Of a DNA stretch of 64,000 nucleotides, positions 19,027 to 29,592 are shown piece after piece. The translations under genes and the position numbers were made by a program. The DNA is taken from contig NZ_LKPJ01000008.1 of NCBI RefSeq assembly GCF_001443045.1, positions 31,774 to 95,773 of the forward strand, given 5' to 3'. This stretch comes from Burkholderia ambifaria (GTDB lineage: Bacteria > Pseudomonadota > Gammaproteobacteria > Burkholderiales > Burkholderiaceae). The notes under the pieces were generated by a model. It did not search any database, had not been told where the DNA came from, and worked only from the letters and a program-made list of their open reading frames with translations. Position 1 is the stretch's first letter. Every line of letters begins with the position of its first letter.

Positions 19027-19899
19027 GTGAGCGCCGCCGACGAGGCCAGCGCCGCCCGGCAGGACGACGCGATCGCCGCGCCCGCGGGCGCCGACTCGAC
19101 GCCCGACACGGTAGACGGTGTCGCGGCGTTCGCACGCCTGTACGGCGAGCCGCTCTTCAAGCTGCCGCAGGATCTCTACATCCCGCCCGATGCGCTCGAG
19201 GTGTTCCTCGAGACGTTCGAAGGCCCGCTCGACCTGCTGCTGTACCTGATCCGCAAGCAGAACTTCAACGTGCTCGACATCCCGATGGCGCAGGTCACCG
19301 CGCAATATCTCGGTTACGTCGACCAGATCCGCACGTCGAACCTCGAGCTGGCGGCCGAATACCTGCTGATGGCCGCGATGCTGATCGAGATCAAGTCGCG
19401 GATGCTGCTGCCGGTCAAGAAGGCCGACACCGGCGAGGAAGCCGAGGATCCGCGCGCGGAACTCGTGCGCCGCCTGCTCGAATACGAGCAGATGAAGCTC
19501 GCCGCGCAGCGCCTCGACCAGCTGCCGCAGCTCGGCCGCGACTTCCTGCGCGCCGAGGTCTACATCGAGCAGAGCGTCACGCCACGCTTCCCCGACGTGA
19601 ACTCGGACGACCTGCGCGCCGCGTGGGCCGACGTGCTCAAGCGCGCGAAGCTCGTCCAGCACCACAAGATCTCCCGCGAGGAGCTGTCGGTGCGCGAACA
19701 CATGAGCCTGATCCTGCGCCGCCTGCAGAACGCGCGCTTCATGGAGTTCGCCGACCTGTTCGACACGTCGCGCGGCGTGCCGGTGGTCGTCGTGAACTTC
19801 ATCGCGATGCTCGAGCTCGCGCGCGAATCGCTCGTCGAGATCACCCAGGCCGAACCGTTCGCGCCGATCTACGTGCGCCTCGCCTACCTGCCCGCGTAA
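19027..19899 (+). CDS. scpA: Segregation and condensation protein A
   Basis: Kleisin subunit of the SMC-ScpAB condensin-like complex; bridges SMC heads and binds ScpB. It is 290 residues. The N-terminal kleisin helices begin at FEGPLDLLLYLIRKQ (about 60-75), preceded by a poorly conserved Ala/Asp-rich tail. The middle is charged and helical, and the C-terminal winged helix holds FMEFADLFDTSRGVPVVVVNF. Translation should begin at the GTG at 19027, four bases after the DUF3460 stop. scpB is not in the window. SMC-ScpAB alongside or instead of MukBEF is usual in betaproteobacteria. Confidence 0.92.
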   Translation: MSAADEASAARQDDAIAAPAGADSTPDTVDGVAAFARLYGEPLFKLPQDLYIPPDALEVFLETFEGPLDLLLYLIRKQNFNVLDIPMAQVTAQYLGYVDQIRTSNLELAAEYLLMAAMLIEIKSRMLLPVKKADTGEEAEDPRAELVRRLLEYEQMKLAAQRLDQLPQLGRDFLRAEVYIEQSVTPRFPDVNSDDLRAAWADVLKRAKLVQHHKISREELSVREHMSLILRRLQNARFMEFADLFDTSRGVPVVVVNFIAMLELARESLVEITQAEPFAPIYVRLAYLPA

Positions 19900-20997
<1,098 letters not shown>

Positions 20998-21038
20998 CGG
21001 GCCGCCCGCCCTCGCCTCTCACGCATCACGGAGATACC

Positions 21039-21425
21039 ATGCAGCGCCATATGCTCAAATCGAAGATTCACCGCGCGGCCGTCACGCACTGCGAGCTGCA
21101 TTACGAAGGCTCGTGCGCGATCGACGAAGACCTGCTCGAAGCAGCGAACCTCGTCGAAAACGAACGGATCGACATCTGGAACATCAACAACGGCGAGCGC
21201 TTCTCGACGTACGCGATCAAGGGCGAGCGCGGCAGCGGGATGATCTCGCTGAACGGCTCGGCCGCGCGTCGCGCGCAACTCGGCGACCTCGTGATCATCG
21301 CGGCGTTCGCGATGGTCGACGAAGCCGAGCTGCAGGCCGGCTGGAAGCCGAAGCTCGTGTTCATCGACGAAGGCAACAAGATCAAGGGCCATCGCGATCA
21401 CGTGCCGACGCAGAACTGGACGTAA
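21039..21425 (+). CDS. panD: Aspartate 1-decarboxylase proenzyme
   Basis: Decarboxylates L-aspartate to beta-alanine for pantothenate synthesis. It is made as a proenzyme that cleaves itself between Gly24 and Ser25 to create the pyruvoyl cofactor; the site is visible as HYEGSC at residues 21-26. Length is 128 residues, as usual, with Tyr/Thr catalytic region [17 protein letters not shown]. The ATG at 21039 is preceded by GGAG at good spacing and places the cleavage site at the canonical 24/25. Confidence 0.96.
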   Translation: MQRHMLKSKIHRAAVTHCELHYEGSCAIDEDLLEAANLVENERIDIWNINNGERFSTYAIKGERGSGMISLNGSAARRAQLGDLVIIAAFAMVDEAELQAGWKPKLVFIDEGNKIKGHRDHVPTQNWT

Positions 21426-21517
21426 TACGGCCGGCCATCGGCGTGTCACGACACGCCGGGTAGCTGTCGCGGCGCCCCGCGCGTCATGGCGGCCGGAGCC
21501 GCGCAACCGTATGAAAA

Positions 21518-21558
21518 CAAAGGGCCTGATCCGGCGCGATGCCGGATCAGGCCCTTTG
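21518..21558. terminator. Bidirectional terminator between panD and the ParA gene
   Basis: An exact 18-base inverted repeat with a GCGAT loop (arms at 21518-21535 and 21541-21558, beginning CAAAGGGCCTGAT). The A-rich and T-containing flanks let it act for both convergent genes. Confidence 0.85.
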
Positions 21559-21615
21559 TCATTCACTCTGCCTTGCTCACCGTGCCCCGGCTTCGCCCGG
21601 TTCGGCCAACGCGGA

Positions 21616-22275
21616 TCAGGACGCCTTCGCGACCTTCTCCGCTTTCGACGCACGGCGCTCGGCCCATTCGACGATCGGCCGCCACTGCTCGAGATCCTTC
21701 TCGACACGGTTCTTCGCGACGTCCCACAGCGTCAGGCCGTGCGCGGCGATCTGCACGTAGTTCTGCGTGTCGCGCACGTAGCCGAGCACCGGCAGCCCGA
21801 GCCCCTCGACGAAACGGTGCAGCTGGTCGGACGAGCGCGTACGCGCGTCGACCCGCATCCCGACGATCCCGACCTCGACGCTGCCCTTGCGCACCGCCTT
21901 CTCGCCGGCGAGGCGCTCCAGAAACTGCTGGGTCGCGAGAATATCGAACATCGACGGCTGTAGCGGCACGATCACCTTGTCGGCGAGCTGCAGCGCGACG
22001 TTGAGCCGGTTGCCGTGCAGGCCGGCCGGCGTGTCGATCACCGCATATTCGAGGCCGCGCGGCGGCTTCGTCGGCGCGTCCGGATCGAGATCCCATGCCT
22101 CGATCGCCGGCAGGCCAGCCGGCCGCAGGTCGAGCCATGCATGCGCGGACTGCTGCCGGTCCAGATCGGCGAGCGCGACCCATGCGCCCTGCGCCGCGAA
22201 ATAGCCGGCAAGATTGGTGGACAGCGTGCTCTTCCCCACGCCGCCCTTCGGATTCGCCACCACGATGACCGTCAT
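21616..22275 (-). CDS. ParA/MinD-family ATPase (orphan)
   Basis: A 219-residue deviant Walker ATPase. It begins MTVIVVANPKGGVGKST, with the signature lysine of KGGVGKS, then DLDRQQSAHAWL as A' motif and VIDTPAGLHG as Walker B. The C-terminus is Lys/Glu-rich. ParA proteins position plasmids, chromosomes or protein complexes through ATP-dependent dimerisation on DNA. No parB, parS-like repeat or chemotaxis/cellulose gene lies next to it, so the cargo is unknown. The frame is open to 22371, but the Walker motif at residues 9-16 from the 22275 ATG fits the family. Confidence 0.85.
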   Translation of the reverse strand: MTVIVVANPKGGVGKSTLSTNLAGYFAAQGAWVALADLDRQQSAHAWLDLRPAGLPAIEAWDLDPDAPTKPPRGLEYAVIDTPAGLHGNRLNVALQLADKVIVPLQPSMFDILATQQFLERLAGEKAVRKGSVEVGIVGMRVDARTRSSDQLHRFVEGLGLPVLGYVRDTQNYVQIAAHGLTLWDVAKNRVEKDLEQWRPIVEWAERRASKAEKVAKAS

Positions 22276-22401
22276 GAATTCCCCCGAGAAGGCCGCGCGG
22301 CGCGTGCCGCATGGCAGGCGCCGCTCGATTGCGGATACAGGGAGCGATGATATCGGCAAACGGGGTGTCACCGGAACGGGTTGCGCCGATGCCTGCCCCG
22401 T

Positions 22402-22815
22402 TTATGCGGGTCGCGTCGCCGCGCGCGGCGCGCCGAGCGCGAAGGCGCCGCCGCCCAGCAGCGCCTGCACGGCCAGCGTGACGGCCCAGAACGCCGGGTA
22501 TTCCCAGCCGCCGTGCGGCGATGCGAAGCCCCAGCCGTTCGGCAGATGCGCGGACACCGCGCCGAGCATGAACGGCAGCAGCACGAGCGCGGCAATGCGC
22601 ACGCGGAAGCCCGCAAGCAGCGCGAGGCCGCCGGCCAGCTCGACGAAGGCCGTCACGTACGCGAGCCAGCCGGGCAGGCCGATCGACGCGAAGAACTGCG
22701 CGGTGCCGGGCAGCGTGAAGACGAATACCTTCTGCGCGACATGCGCGAGGTACAGCACGCCGAGCGCGACGCGCAGCAGCGTCGCGCCGAGATCGTTCAG
22801 ACGATTGGGGTTCAT
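22402..22815 (-). CDS. DoxX family membrane protein
   Basis: A 137-residue inner-membrane protein with four predicted membrane helices (for example LLRVALGVLYLAHVAQKVF and FVELAGGLALLAGF). It matches the DoxX/YphA family, whose members have been linked to thiosulfate-quinone oxidoreductase or redox stress, though most are uncharacterised. The phrase FFASIGLPGWLAYVTAFVEL is typical. It reads towards the ParA gene with a 126-base gap and is probably a separate transcript. Confidence 0.85.
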   Translation of the reverse strand: MNPNRLNDLGATLLRVALGVLYLAHVAQKVFVFTLPGTAQFFASIGLPGWLAYVTAFVELAGGLALLAGFRVRIAALVLLPFMLGAVSAHLPNGWGFASPHGGWEYPAFWAVTLAVQALLGGGAFALGAPRAATRPA

Positions 22816-22979
22816 GGCGAATTCCTTCGTGAGTGGGTGAGAATGGATCGCACTCTATTCGAATCGATTCGACCGATAAACACGCCACAAGGCTTTAACT
22901 GATTCCCACAAGGAACGAATCGAGCTGTAAAAAAGGGCATGACCGATCATGCCCTGACGCTCCATTTCCAATACGCTCG

Positions 22980-23120
22980 TCAGCCGCCGCTCTTGCCCTG
23001 CCCGGCGTCGCCGGAGCCAGCCGGACCGCCGCCCGGTGCGTACGAATCACACGCGTGCGCAACCGCCGACGCGCCCAGCAGCACCGCGAGCAGCACGCTC
23101 AACCACCATCGAGCCTTCAT
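22980..23120 (-). CDS. Small secreted peptide, unknown
   Basis: A 46-residue product: an N-terminal signal peptide (MKARWWLSVLLAVLLGASAVAHA) followed by only about 23 residues, Gly/Ser/Pro-rich with a single Cys (CDSYAPGGGPAGSG). A purine-rich GAGCGCGACG precedes the ATG. The good signal sequence supports a real gene, but the short low-complexity mature part gives no function. It lies 82 bases upstream of the cobQ stop on the same strand. Confidence 0.5.
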   Translation of the reverse strand: MKARWWLSVLLAVLLGASAVAHACDSYAPGGGPAGSGDAGQGKSGG

Positions 23121-23202
23121 CGTCGCGCTCCTTCGGGCGGACCTCCGCCCACCTGAGTTGTACGCGATCCTCCGCAAAATACCAGGCCGGCCGCGCCGTA
23201 CG

Positions 23203-24705
23203 TCAGCGGAACTCGGCGTACAGCGCGCGCAGGTCGAGATGCTCGGCGAACGAATCGGCCAGCCGCTCGAGCGACGCCTCGCGCAGCGCCGGATAGTCGA
23301 TGCGTTCCGCGCCGTCGAGCCCCGCCCACGCGAGCAGGGCCGCGCACGCGTCGGGCGCGTCGAACAGCCCGTGCACGTAGGTCGCGAGGATCTGCCCGTC
23401 GGGCGATACCGCGCCGTCCGTGCGCACGCCGCCCGGTGCGTCGCCCGTTGCCAGTTCCAGCGCAGGCGCGGCGAGCGCGGGCCCGCGCGTGTCGCCCATG
23501 TGGATCTCGTAGCCGTGCACGGCGGCCGCGCCGGGCAGCGCGAGATGCCCGGCCACGTTCTTTAGCGTCTTGTCCGGCTGCAGCGTCGTGTCGAAGTCGA
23601 GCAGGCCGAGCCCCGGCACGCTGCCGGGCGCACCCTCGAGGCCGAGCGGATCGTCCAGCGTGCGGCCGAGCATCTGCATCCCGCCGCAGATGCCGATCAC
23701 CTTGCCGCCATAGCGCAGGTGCCGGCGGATCACAGCGTCCCAGCCCGCGTCGCGCAGCCACGCGAGATCGCGCTGCACGCTCTTCGAGCCGGGCAGGATC
23801 AGCAGGTCGGCGTCCGGCACCGGGCCGCTTTTCCAGTACGTGAACTCGACCTGCGGATGCGCGCGCAGCGGATCGAAATCGGTGTGGTTGCTGATCCGCG
23901 GCAGTGCAGGCACCACCACGCGCAGCACGCCGGCGTCGCCGCGCGCGGCGGCGCTGCGCGCCTGCGACGGCAGCATGTCCTCGGCGTCGAGCAGCAGCCC
24001 GTGCAAGTACGGCAGCACGCCGAATACCGGCTTGCCCGTCTGCGCGCGCAGCCAGTCGAGGCCCGGTTCGAGCAGCTTGATGTCGCCGCGGAAGCGGTTG
24101 ATGACGAAGCCGCGCACGCGCGCGCGCTCGCTGTCCGACAGGCACGCGAGCGTGCCGACCAGGTGCGCGAACACGCCGCCGCGGTCGATGTCGGCCACCA
24201 GCACGACCGGGCAGTTCACGCGTTCGGCGAAGCCCATGTTCGCGATGTCGCCGTCGCGCAGGTTGATCTCGGCCGGGCTGCCCGCGCCTTCGACGAGCAC
24301 CGTGTCGTAGCCGGCGCGCAGCCGCGCGTACGACTCGAGCACTGCGTCGAACGCGACCGGCTTGTAGTCGTGGTACGCACGCGCATCGAGGTTCATGCGC
24401 GCCTTGCCGTGAATGATCACCTGCGCGCCGCGATCGCTCGTCGGTTTCAGCAGCACCGGGTTGAAATCGGTATGCGGCGCCACACCCGCGGCGAGCGCCT
24501 GCAGCGCCTGCGCACGACCGATCTCGCCGCCGTCGGCCGTCACCGCGCTGTTCAGCGCCATGTTCTGCGGCTTGAACGGCGCAACGCGCGCGCCCGCGCG
24601 GCGCGCGAGGCGGCACAGGCCCGCGACGAGCGTGCTCTTGCCGGCGTCGGACGTCGTGCCCTGGATCATCAACGTGCCGCGCGGCTGCGGTTCGGGTGCA
24701 TTCAT
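23203..24705 (-). CDS. cobQ: Cobyric acid synthase
   Basis: Amidates adenosylcobyrinic a,c-diamide at positions b, d, e and g, using glutamine and ATP, in cobalamin synthesis. The 500-residue protein has the DTBS-like ATPase domain ([21 protein letters not shown] at the N-terminus) and a C-terminal class I glutamine amidotransferase domain with the nucleophile in [16 protein letters not shown] three codons upstream is possible, but ATG 24705 is preferred. It is divergent from cobU with 75 bases between, too short for a riboswitch. Confidence 0.95.
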   Translation of the reverse strand: MNAPEPQPRGTLMIQGTTSDAGKSTLVAGLCRLARRAGARVAPFKPQNMALNSAVTADGGEIGRAQALQALAAGVAPHTDFNPVLLKPTSDRGAQVIIHGKARMNLDARAYHDYKPVAFDAVLESYARLRAGYDTVLVEGAGSPAEINLRDGDIANMGFAERVNCPVVLVADIDRGGVFAHLVGTLACLSDSERARVRGFVINRFRGDIKLLEPGLDWLRAQTGKPVFGVLPYLHGLLLDAEDMLPSQARSAAARGDAGVLRVVVPALPRISNHTDFDPLRAHPQVEFTYWKSGPVPDADLLILPGSKSVQRDLAWLRDAGWDAVIRRHLRYGGKVIGICGGMQMLGRTLDDPLGLEGAPGSVPGLGLLDFDTTLQPDKTLKNVAGHLALPGAAAVHGYEIHMGDTRGPALAAPALELATGDAPGGVRTDGAVSPDGQILATYVHGLFDAPDACAALLAWAGLDGAERIDYPALREASLERLADSFAEHLDLRALYAEFR

Positions 24706-24780
24706 CGTGTGCAAGGTCGTGGCGAAGCAAAGGCCGCATTATCGCCCGCGCCGCCGCACGCGCGCCGTTACAATCACGCG

Positions 24781-25341
24781 ATGATTCCGCACGACCTCAC
24801 CTTCGTCCTCGGCGGCGCGCGCTCGGGCAAGAGCGCGCACGCCGAGCGGCTCGCCGCCGACAGCGGCCGCCCCGTCACCTATATCGCGACCGCGACGGCG
24901 ACCGCCGCCGATGCCGAATTCGAACGGCGCATCGCGCATCACCGCGCGCGCCGGCCGGCCGACTGGGGCTTCGCCGATGCGAGCGTCGACCTCGCCGGCA
25001 CGTTCGCGCGGCTCGACGATCCGCGCGCGTGCCTGCTGGTCGACTGCCTGACGCTGTGGCTCACGAACCTGCTGTGCCCGCTTGACGGCGAACCGCTCGA
25101 CGATGCGCAGTACGCGGCGCAAGTCGAGCGGCTCGAGCACGCGTTGCGCAACGCACGCGCGCAGGTGATCGTCGTCAGCAACGAAATCGGGCTCGGCGTC
25201 GTGCCGCTCGGGTCGGTCACGCGCCGCTACGTCGACGAGCTCGGACGCCTGAACCAGCGCATCGCCGCGCTCGCGACACGCGTGACACTGCTGGTGGCCG
25301 GGCTGCCGCTCGAGCTCAAGGCCGGAGCGCCGTCATGCTGA
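24781..25341 (+). CDS. cobU: Adenosylcobinamide kinase / cobinamide-phosphate guanylyltransferase
   Basis: Bifunctional enzyme that phosphorylates adenosylcobinamide and transfers GMP to it, activating the nucleotide-loop side of cobalamin. The 186-residue protein has the P-loop GGARSGKSAHAE at residues 11-22, the guanylyltransferase region FERRIAHHRARRPADW near 56, and LLVDCLTLWLTNLL. The ATG 24781 is the natural start although the frame is open far upstream. Its end overlaps the cbiB start by seven bases, opening the operon cobU-cbiB-cobD-btuF. Confidence 0.93.
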   Translation: MIPHDLTFVLGGARSGKSAHAERLAADSGRPVTYIATATATAADAEFERRIAHHRARRPADWGFADASVDLAGTFARLDDPRACLLVDCLTLWLTNLLCPLDGEPLDDAQYAAQVERLEHALRNARAQVIVVSNEIGLGVVPLGSVTRRYVDELGRLNQRIAALATRVTLLVAGLPLELKAGAPSC

Positions 25342-26279
25342 TGCTGTCGCTGCCGGTCGTCGCGATGCTCGCGGTCGCGGCCGCGCTCGTCGATCGCCTC
25401 GTCGGCGAACCGGCCGGCTGGCATCCGCTCGTCGCGTTCGGCCGGCTCGCCGGCCGCATCGAAGGCGCACTGAACACGGGCCGGCGCGGCCGCGCGGTTG
25501 GCGTTGCCGCATGGGTCGCGGCGGTGTTGCCGCCGGTGGCCGTCGCCGCATGGCTCGCGGCCGTGCTGCCGTGGCCGCTCGCGGCCGCGCTGCACGTCGC
25601 GCTGCTATGGTTCGCGCTCGGCGCGAAGAGCCTCGCCGACCACGTCGCGCCGATCGCCGCCGCGCTGCTGCGGCACGATCTCGACGCCGCACGCGCGCTG
25701 ACCGCGCGGATCGTGTCGCGCGACACGAGCGAAGCCGACGAAGGCGCGCTGTCGCGCGCGGCCGTCGAATCGGCGCTCGAAAACGGCAACGATGCGATCT
25801 TCGGCGCGCTCTTCTGGTTCGTCGTCGCGGGCGGCCCCGGCGCGCTGCTGTTCCGGCTCGCGAACACGCTCGATGCGATGTGGGGCTACCGCACGCCACG
25901 CTTCCTGACCTTCGGCTGGGCCGCCGCGCGCCTCGACGATGCACTCAACTGGATTCCCGCGCGCCTCACCGCCGCGAGCTACGCGCTGCTCGGCGACACG
26001 GCCGCCGCGTGGCGCTGCTGGCGCACGCAGGCACGCCACTGGGACAGCCCGAACGCGGGCCCCGTGATGGCCGCGGGCGCCGGCAGCCTGAACGTGCAGC
26101 TCGGCGGCCCGGCCGTCTATCACGGCGAAATCGAAGAGCGCCCCGCGCTCGGCACCGGCGCGCCCGCAACGGCCGTGCACGTCGTCGCCGCGCTGTCGCT
26201 CGTCACGCGCACGCTCGCGCTGTGGCTCGCGCTGCTCGTCGCGAGCGGCGCACTCATCCTCGCTACCCATCATGTCTGA
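25335..26279 (+). CDS. cbiB: Adenosylcobinamide-phosphate synthase CbiB
   Basis: Integral membrane enzyme that attaches the aminopropanol phosphate arm to cobyric acid (called CobD in Pseudomonas nomenclature). The 314-residue protein has several membrane segments and the family motifs DRLVGEPAGWHPLVAFG near the N-terminus, SRDTSEADEGALSRAAVES near residue 130, and ANTLDAMWGYRTPRF. It overlaps cobU by seven bases and the following PLP gene by eight, implying coupled translation. Confidence 0.93.
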   Translation: MLMLSLPVVAMLAVAAALVDRLVGEPAGWHPLVAFGRLAGRIEGALNTGRRGRAVGVAAWVAAVLPPVAVAAWLAAVLPWPLAAALHVALLWFALGAKSLADHVAPIAAALLRHDLDAARALTARIVSRDTSEADEGALSRAAVESALENGNDAIFGALFWFVVAGGPGALLFRLANTLDAMWGYRTPRFLTFGWAAARLDDALNWIPARLTAASYALLGDTAAAWRCWRTQARHWDSPNAGPVMAAGAGSLNVQLGGPAVYHGEIEERPALGTGAPATAVHVVAALSLVTRTLALWLALLVASGALILATHHV

Positions 26280-27291
26280 CGCACGCATCCCGCACGGCGG
26301 CAACCTGCACGAAGCCGCGCGCCGCCACGGCATTCCGTACGACGCCTGGCTCGACCTGTCGACCGGCATCAATCCGGTCGGCTATCCGGTGCCGCCGGTC
26401 CCGGCCGACGCATGGCGCCGGCTGCCCGACGACGGCGATGCGCTCGCCGCGCGCGCGGCCGACTACTATCACGCGCCCGATGCCGAGCACGTGCTGCCGG
26501 TCGCCGGCAGCCAGGCCGCGATCCGCGCGTTGCCCGCGCTGCTGCCGACCGGCGACGCCGGCGTCGCGACACTCGCGTATGGCGAATATGCGCCTGCCTT
26601 CGCGCGCCACGGCCATCGCGTCGTACCGCTCGACATCGACGCGGACGTGTTGCATGCGACGTTGCGTCACGTCATCGTCGGGAATCCGAATAATCCGACC
26701 GCCGAATCCGTGCCAACCGAACGGCTGCTCGGCTGGCATGCGCAGCTGTCGACACGCGGCGGCACGCTGATCGTCGACGAGGCATTCGCGGATACCGGCG
26801 CCACCCCATCGCTCGCGCAGTACACCGATCGTCCGGGTCTCGTCGTGCTGCGCTCGGTCGGCAAGTTTTTCGGGCTTGCCGGCATTCGTGCAGGCTTCGT
26901 GCTCGCGCATCCCGACCTGATCGCCGCATTGCGCGACGTGCTCGGCGCCTGGACCGTCAGCGGCCCCGCGCGTCATGCGGTCGCCGCCGCGTTCGCCGAT
27001 CGCGCATGGCAGGCTGCCGCGCGCGATCGGCTCGCGGCCGACGGCGAACGACTCGCCACGCTGCTGCGCATGCACGGCTTCGCAGTACGTGCGACACCGC
27101 TCTTCAGCTGGACCGACGACCCGCGCGCCGCCGCGCTGCATGCGGCGCTCGCCGCGCGCGGAATCTGGACACGGCACTTCGCGCGACCGTCGAGCATACG
27201 CGTCGGCCTGCCGGGAAGCGAAGCCGAATGGCAGCACATCGCCGACGCGCTCGCGCAGTGCGTCCCGGCGCTGCAACGGGCATCCGCATGA
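26272..27291 (+). CDS. cobD: L-threonine-O-3-phosphate decarboxylase
   Basis: PLP enzyme producing aminopropanol phosphate for CbiB (CobD in Salmonella naming, CobC in Pseudomonas). It is 339 residues, aminotransferase class I/II fold. GGNLHEAARRHG and DLSTGINPVGYPVP near the N-terminus are typical of the family; VGNPNNPT and LIVDEAFADT hold cofactor-binding residues, and SVGKFFGLAGIRAGF carries the Schiff-base lysine. It overlaps cbiB by eight bases and btuF by ATGA. Confidence 0.92.
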   Translation: MSDARIPHGGNLHEAARRHGIPYDAWLDLSTGINPVGYPVPPVPADAWRRLPDDGDALAARAADYYHAPDAEHVLPVAGSQAAIRALPALLPTGDAGVATLAYGEYAPAFARHGHRVVPLDIDADVLHATLRHVIVGNPNNPTAESVPTERLLGWHAQLSTRGGTLIVDEAFADTGATPSLAQYTDRPGLVVLRSVGKFFGLAGIRAGFVLAHPDLIAALRDVLGAWTVSGPARHAVAAAFADRAWQAAARDRLAADGERLATLLRMHGFAVRATPLFSWTDDPRAAALHAALAARGIWTRHFARPSSIRVGLPGSEAEWQHIADALAQCVPALQRASA

Positions 27292-28199
27292 ACGTTCGCC
27301 TGTTCCGCCGGCTACCGCCGCTCGTAACACTCGTCGCGCTCGCGCCTTTCGCTCATGCCGACGTCACGGCACACGACGATGCCGGCAATACCGTCACGCT
27401 GCCTGCGCCGGCGCAACGCGTGATCAGTCTCGCGCCGCATGCGACCGAGCTGGTCTACGCGGCTGGCGGCGGCGCGAAGCTGGTCGGCACCGTCACGTAC
27501 AGCGACTATCCGCCCGCCGCGCAGGCCGTGCCGCGCGTCGGCGACAACAAGGCACTCGACCTCGAGCGGATCGCCGCGCTGAAGCCGGACCTGATCATCG
27601 TCTGGCGGCACGGCAATGCCGAACGGCAGACCGATGCGCTGCGGGCGCTGCACATCCCGCTGTTCTTCAGTGAACCGAAGCATCTCGACGACGTGGCGAC
27701 GTCGCTGCGCCGGCTCGGCACGCTGCTCGGCACGGAACCGGTCGCCGACGCGGCCGCGGCATCGTTTTCGCGCGACATCGCGGCGCTGCGCGCGCGTTAC
27801 GCGACGCGTCCGCCCGTCACGATGTTCTTCCAGGTATGGGACCGGCCGCTGACGACGCTCAACGGCGCGCACCTGTTCAACGACGTCATTGCGCTGTGCG
27901 GCGGCCGCAACGTGTTCGCGGCGCTGAAGCCGCTCGCGCCGACCGTCACCGACGAGGCCGTGCTCGCGGCGAATCCTGAAGCGATCGTGACGACGAGCGC
28001 CGGCGCGACGCGCTCGGATGCGCCGCTGCCGAGCCTCGCGCGCTGGCGTGCCTGGCCCGCGCTGACGGCCGTGGCGCACAACAACCTGTTCGCGATCGAC
28101 GGCGACCTGCTGACCCGTCCGTCGCCGCGGATCGCGCAAGGCGCGGCTGCGCTGTGCGAGGATCTCGACGCCGCGCGGGCGCGGCGGCCGGCGCGCTGA
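27288..28199 (+). CDS. btuF: Periplasmic cobalamin-type ABC substrate-binding protein
   Basis: A 303-residue class III binding protein. It has a signal peptide (LVTLVALAPFAHA), then VISLAPHATELVYAAGGGAKLVG and LKPDLIIVWRHGN, typical of the BtuF/FepB cluster with two lobes joined by a long helix. Its place as the last gene of a cobalamin operon (ATGA overlap with cobD), and a BtuCD pair on the other strand, argue for cobalamin or cobinamide as the ligand, though sequence alone does not exclude a siderophore. The start overlaps the preceding stop, fixing the ATG. Confidence 0.85.
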   Translation: MNVRLFRRLPPLVTLVALAPFAHADVTAHDDAGNTVTLPAPAQRVISLAPHATELVYAAGGGAKLVGTVTYSDYPPAAQAVPRVGDNKALDLERIAALKPDLIIVWRHGNAERQTDALRALHIPLFFSEPKHLDDVATSLRRLGTLLGTEPVADAAAASFSRDIAALRARYATRPPVTMFFQVWDRPLTTLNGAHLFNDVIALCGGRNVFAALKPLAPTVTDEAVLAANPEAIVTTSAGATRSDAPLPSLARWRAWPALTAVAHNNLFAIDGDLLTRPSPRIAQGAAALCEDLDAARARRPAR

Positions 28200-28246
28200 T
28201 TCCGGCCTTCGGCGCCCTGCGGCGCTTCGGAGGCGGACGCGAGCGC

Positions 28247-28831
28247 CTACGCGTCCCAATGGACGACTTCCCACGGGCGGTCGGCATCATCCATGCGCAG
28301 CCACACGACGCCGCCCGTCGGTACCGGTCGCGACAGCACCGTATCGAGCGGCACGCGCAACGCGTGCGACGCGAGCGCGCGAATCACGCCTGCATGCGTG
28401 AGTGCCCATTGCGGCGCATCGGTCTGCGCGACCGTGCCCGCGATCCGCGCGACACGCGCGGCGAACCGTGCGACGCTTTCGCCGCCGTGCGCGCATGCGT
28501 GCATCAGGTCGGCCGCCCACGCGTCGAGCGCGGCGCGGTCGATGTCGTCCCAGCGCTGCAGCTCCCACGTGCCGAAGTCCATTTCCCGCCAACCCGCGTC
28601 GCACCGCAGCGGCACGTCGAGCGCTTGCGCGAGCCGTTCGGCGACCGACGCGCAGCGCACAAGCGGGCTTGTCCAGACCTGTTCGGGCAACGGCGCTGCG
28701 AGCGCCGCCAGACGCTCGCGCACGGCCTGCGCGCCCGCATCGGCCGATGCCGCGAGCGGCACGTCGCTGCGCCCGTAGCAGACGCCCGGCTCGACATCGA
28801 CGGCCGGATGGCGGATCAGGACGAGGTCCAT
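28247..28831 (-). CDS. cobC: Alpha-ribazole phosphatase (histidine phosphatase family)
   Basis: Removes the phosphate from alpha-ribazole phosphate or adenosylcobalamin phosphate at the end of the nucleotide-loop pathway. The 194-residue phosphoglycerate-mutase-like protein has the catalytic LVLIRHPAV at residues 3-11, followed by CYGRSDVPL as in CobC proteins. WREMDFGTWE and LTHAGVIRAL supply the acid and the second histidine. It is the last gene of the btuC-btuD-cobT-cobS-cobC unit and overlaps the end of cobS by 16 bases. Confidence 0.87.
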   Translation of the reverse strand: MDLVLIRHPAVDVEPGVCYGRSDVPLAASADAGAQAVRERLAALAAPLPEQVWTSPLVRCASVAERLAQALDVPLRCDAGWREMDFGTWELQRWDDIDRAALDAWAADLMHACAHGGESVARFAARVARIAGTVAQTDAPQWALTHAGVIRALASHALRVPLDTVLSRPVPTGGVVWLRMDDADRPWEVVHWDA

Positions 28832-29592
28832 CCGAGCACCACCAGATAGATCGCCAGTTCACTCAGTTGCTGCGCGAAGCCGAGACAGTCGCCGGTATAG
28901 CCGCCGATCCGCTTCACGAAATAGCGGGCCGCCCATGCACGCACGATCACGAGCGCGACGAGGGCCGCAATGCCCGCGCGCCAGTCCGGCCAGATGAGCC
29001 ACGGCAGCCCGAATGCGGCCGCGACCGACGCCGAGCGTGCACCCATGCGCTGCGCGACCGGTTTCGCCTTGCCCTCCGGCCGGACGTAGTCGAGCGACAT
29101 CAGCAGGCTCACGGCCGCCGCGCGGCTCGCCGCATGTGCGGCGATCATCGTCCACGCGGCGCGCAGCGGCGGCATGGCCGCGAGCGCCTGCCATTTCAGG
29201 CCGAGCGCGATCACGAGCGCGACCGCGCCGAACGTGCCGATTCGCGAGTCGTGCATGATGCGCAGCACGTCGTCGCGCGCATAGCCGCCGCCGAACGCAT
29301 CGCAGCTGTCGGCGAGGCCATCCTCGTGGAACGCGCCGGTCGCGAGCAGCGTCGCGGCCATCGACAGCCCAACTGCGATCGACGCGGGCAGCACGCGCAG
29401 CGCCGCGAGATAGACGAGCGCGCCCCACGCGCCGACGCATGCGCCGATCAGCGGGAAGTAACGCGCGGCCTGGTCGAGATCGCCCGCCGCGTAGCCGATC
29501 GCGCGCGGCACCGGCACGCGCGTGAAATAGCCGAGCGCGACGAAGAAGTAGCGCAGTTCGGCGCGTACGCCGCGCGCGTGCTCAGGCGTCAC
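28816..29592 (-). CDS. cobS: Adenosylcobinamide-GDP ribazoletransferase (cobalamin synthase)
   Basis: Membrane enzyme joining adenosylcobinamide-GDP with alpha-ribazole. About 258 residues with many hydrophobic helices. Family motifs are FFVALGYFTRVPVP at the N-terminus, the acidic FHEDGLADSCDAFGGG near residue 75, and MHDSRIGTFGAVALV. No suitable ATG exists: the frame extends to 29799 only as low-quality Arg/Ser sequence, so the GTG at 29592 (MTPEHARGVRAELRYF) is chosen. It overlaps the cobT stop by eleven bases. Confidence 0.9.
   Translation of the reverse strand: MTPEHARGVRAELRYFFVALGYFTRVPVPRAIGYAAGDLDQAARYFPLIGACVGAWGALVYLAALRVLPASIAVGLSMAATLLATGAFHEDGLADSCDAFGGGYARDDVLRIMHDSRIGTFGAVALVIALGLKWQALAAMPPLRAAWTMIAAHAASRAAAVSLLMSLDYVRPEGKAKPVAQRMGARSASVAAAFGLPWLIWPDWRAGIAALVALVIVRAWAARYFVKRIGGYTGDCLGFAQQLSELAIYLVVLGWTSS

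Noticed and set aside
24706-24780. Second cobalamin riboswitch between cobQ and cobU
   Set aside because: The 75-base gap is too short and has no B12-box sequence.
28200-28246. GC-rich palindromic stretch between btuF and cobC as terminator
   Set aside because: Stems can form, but no T-run follows on either strand.
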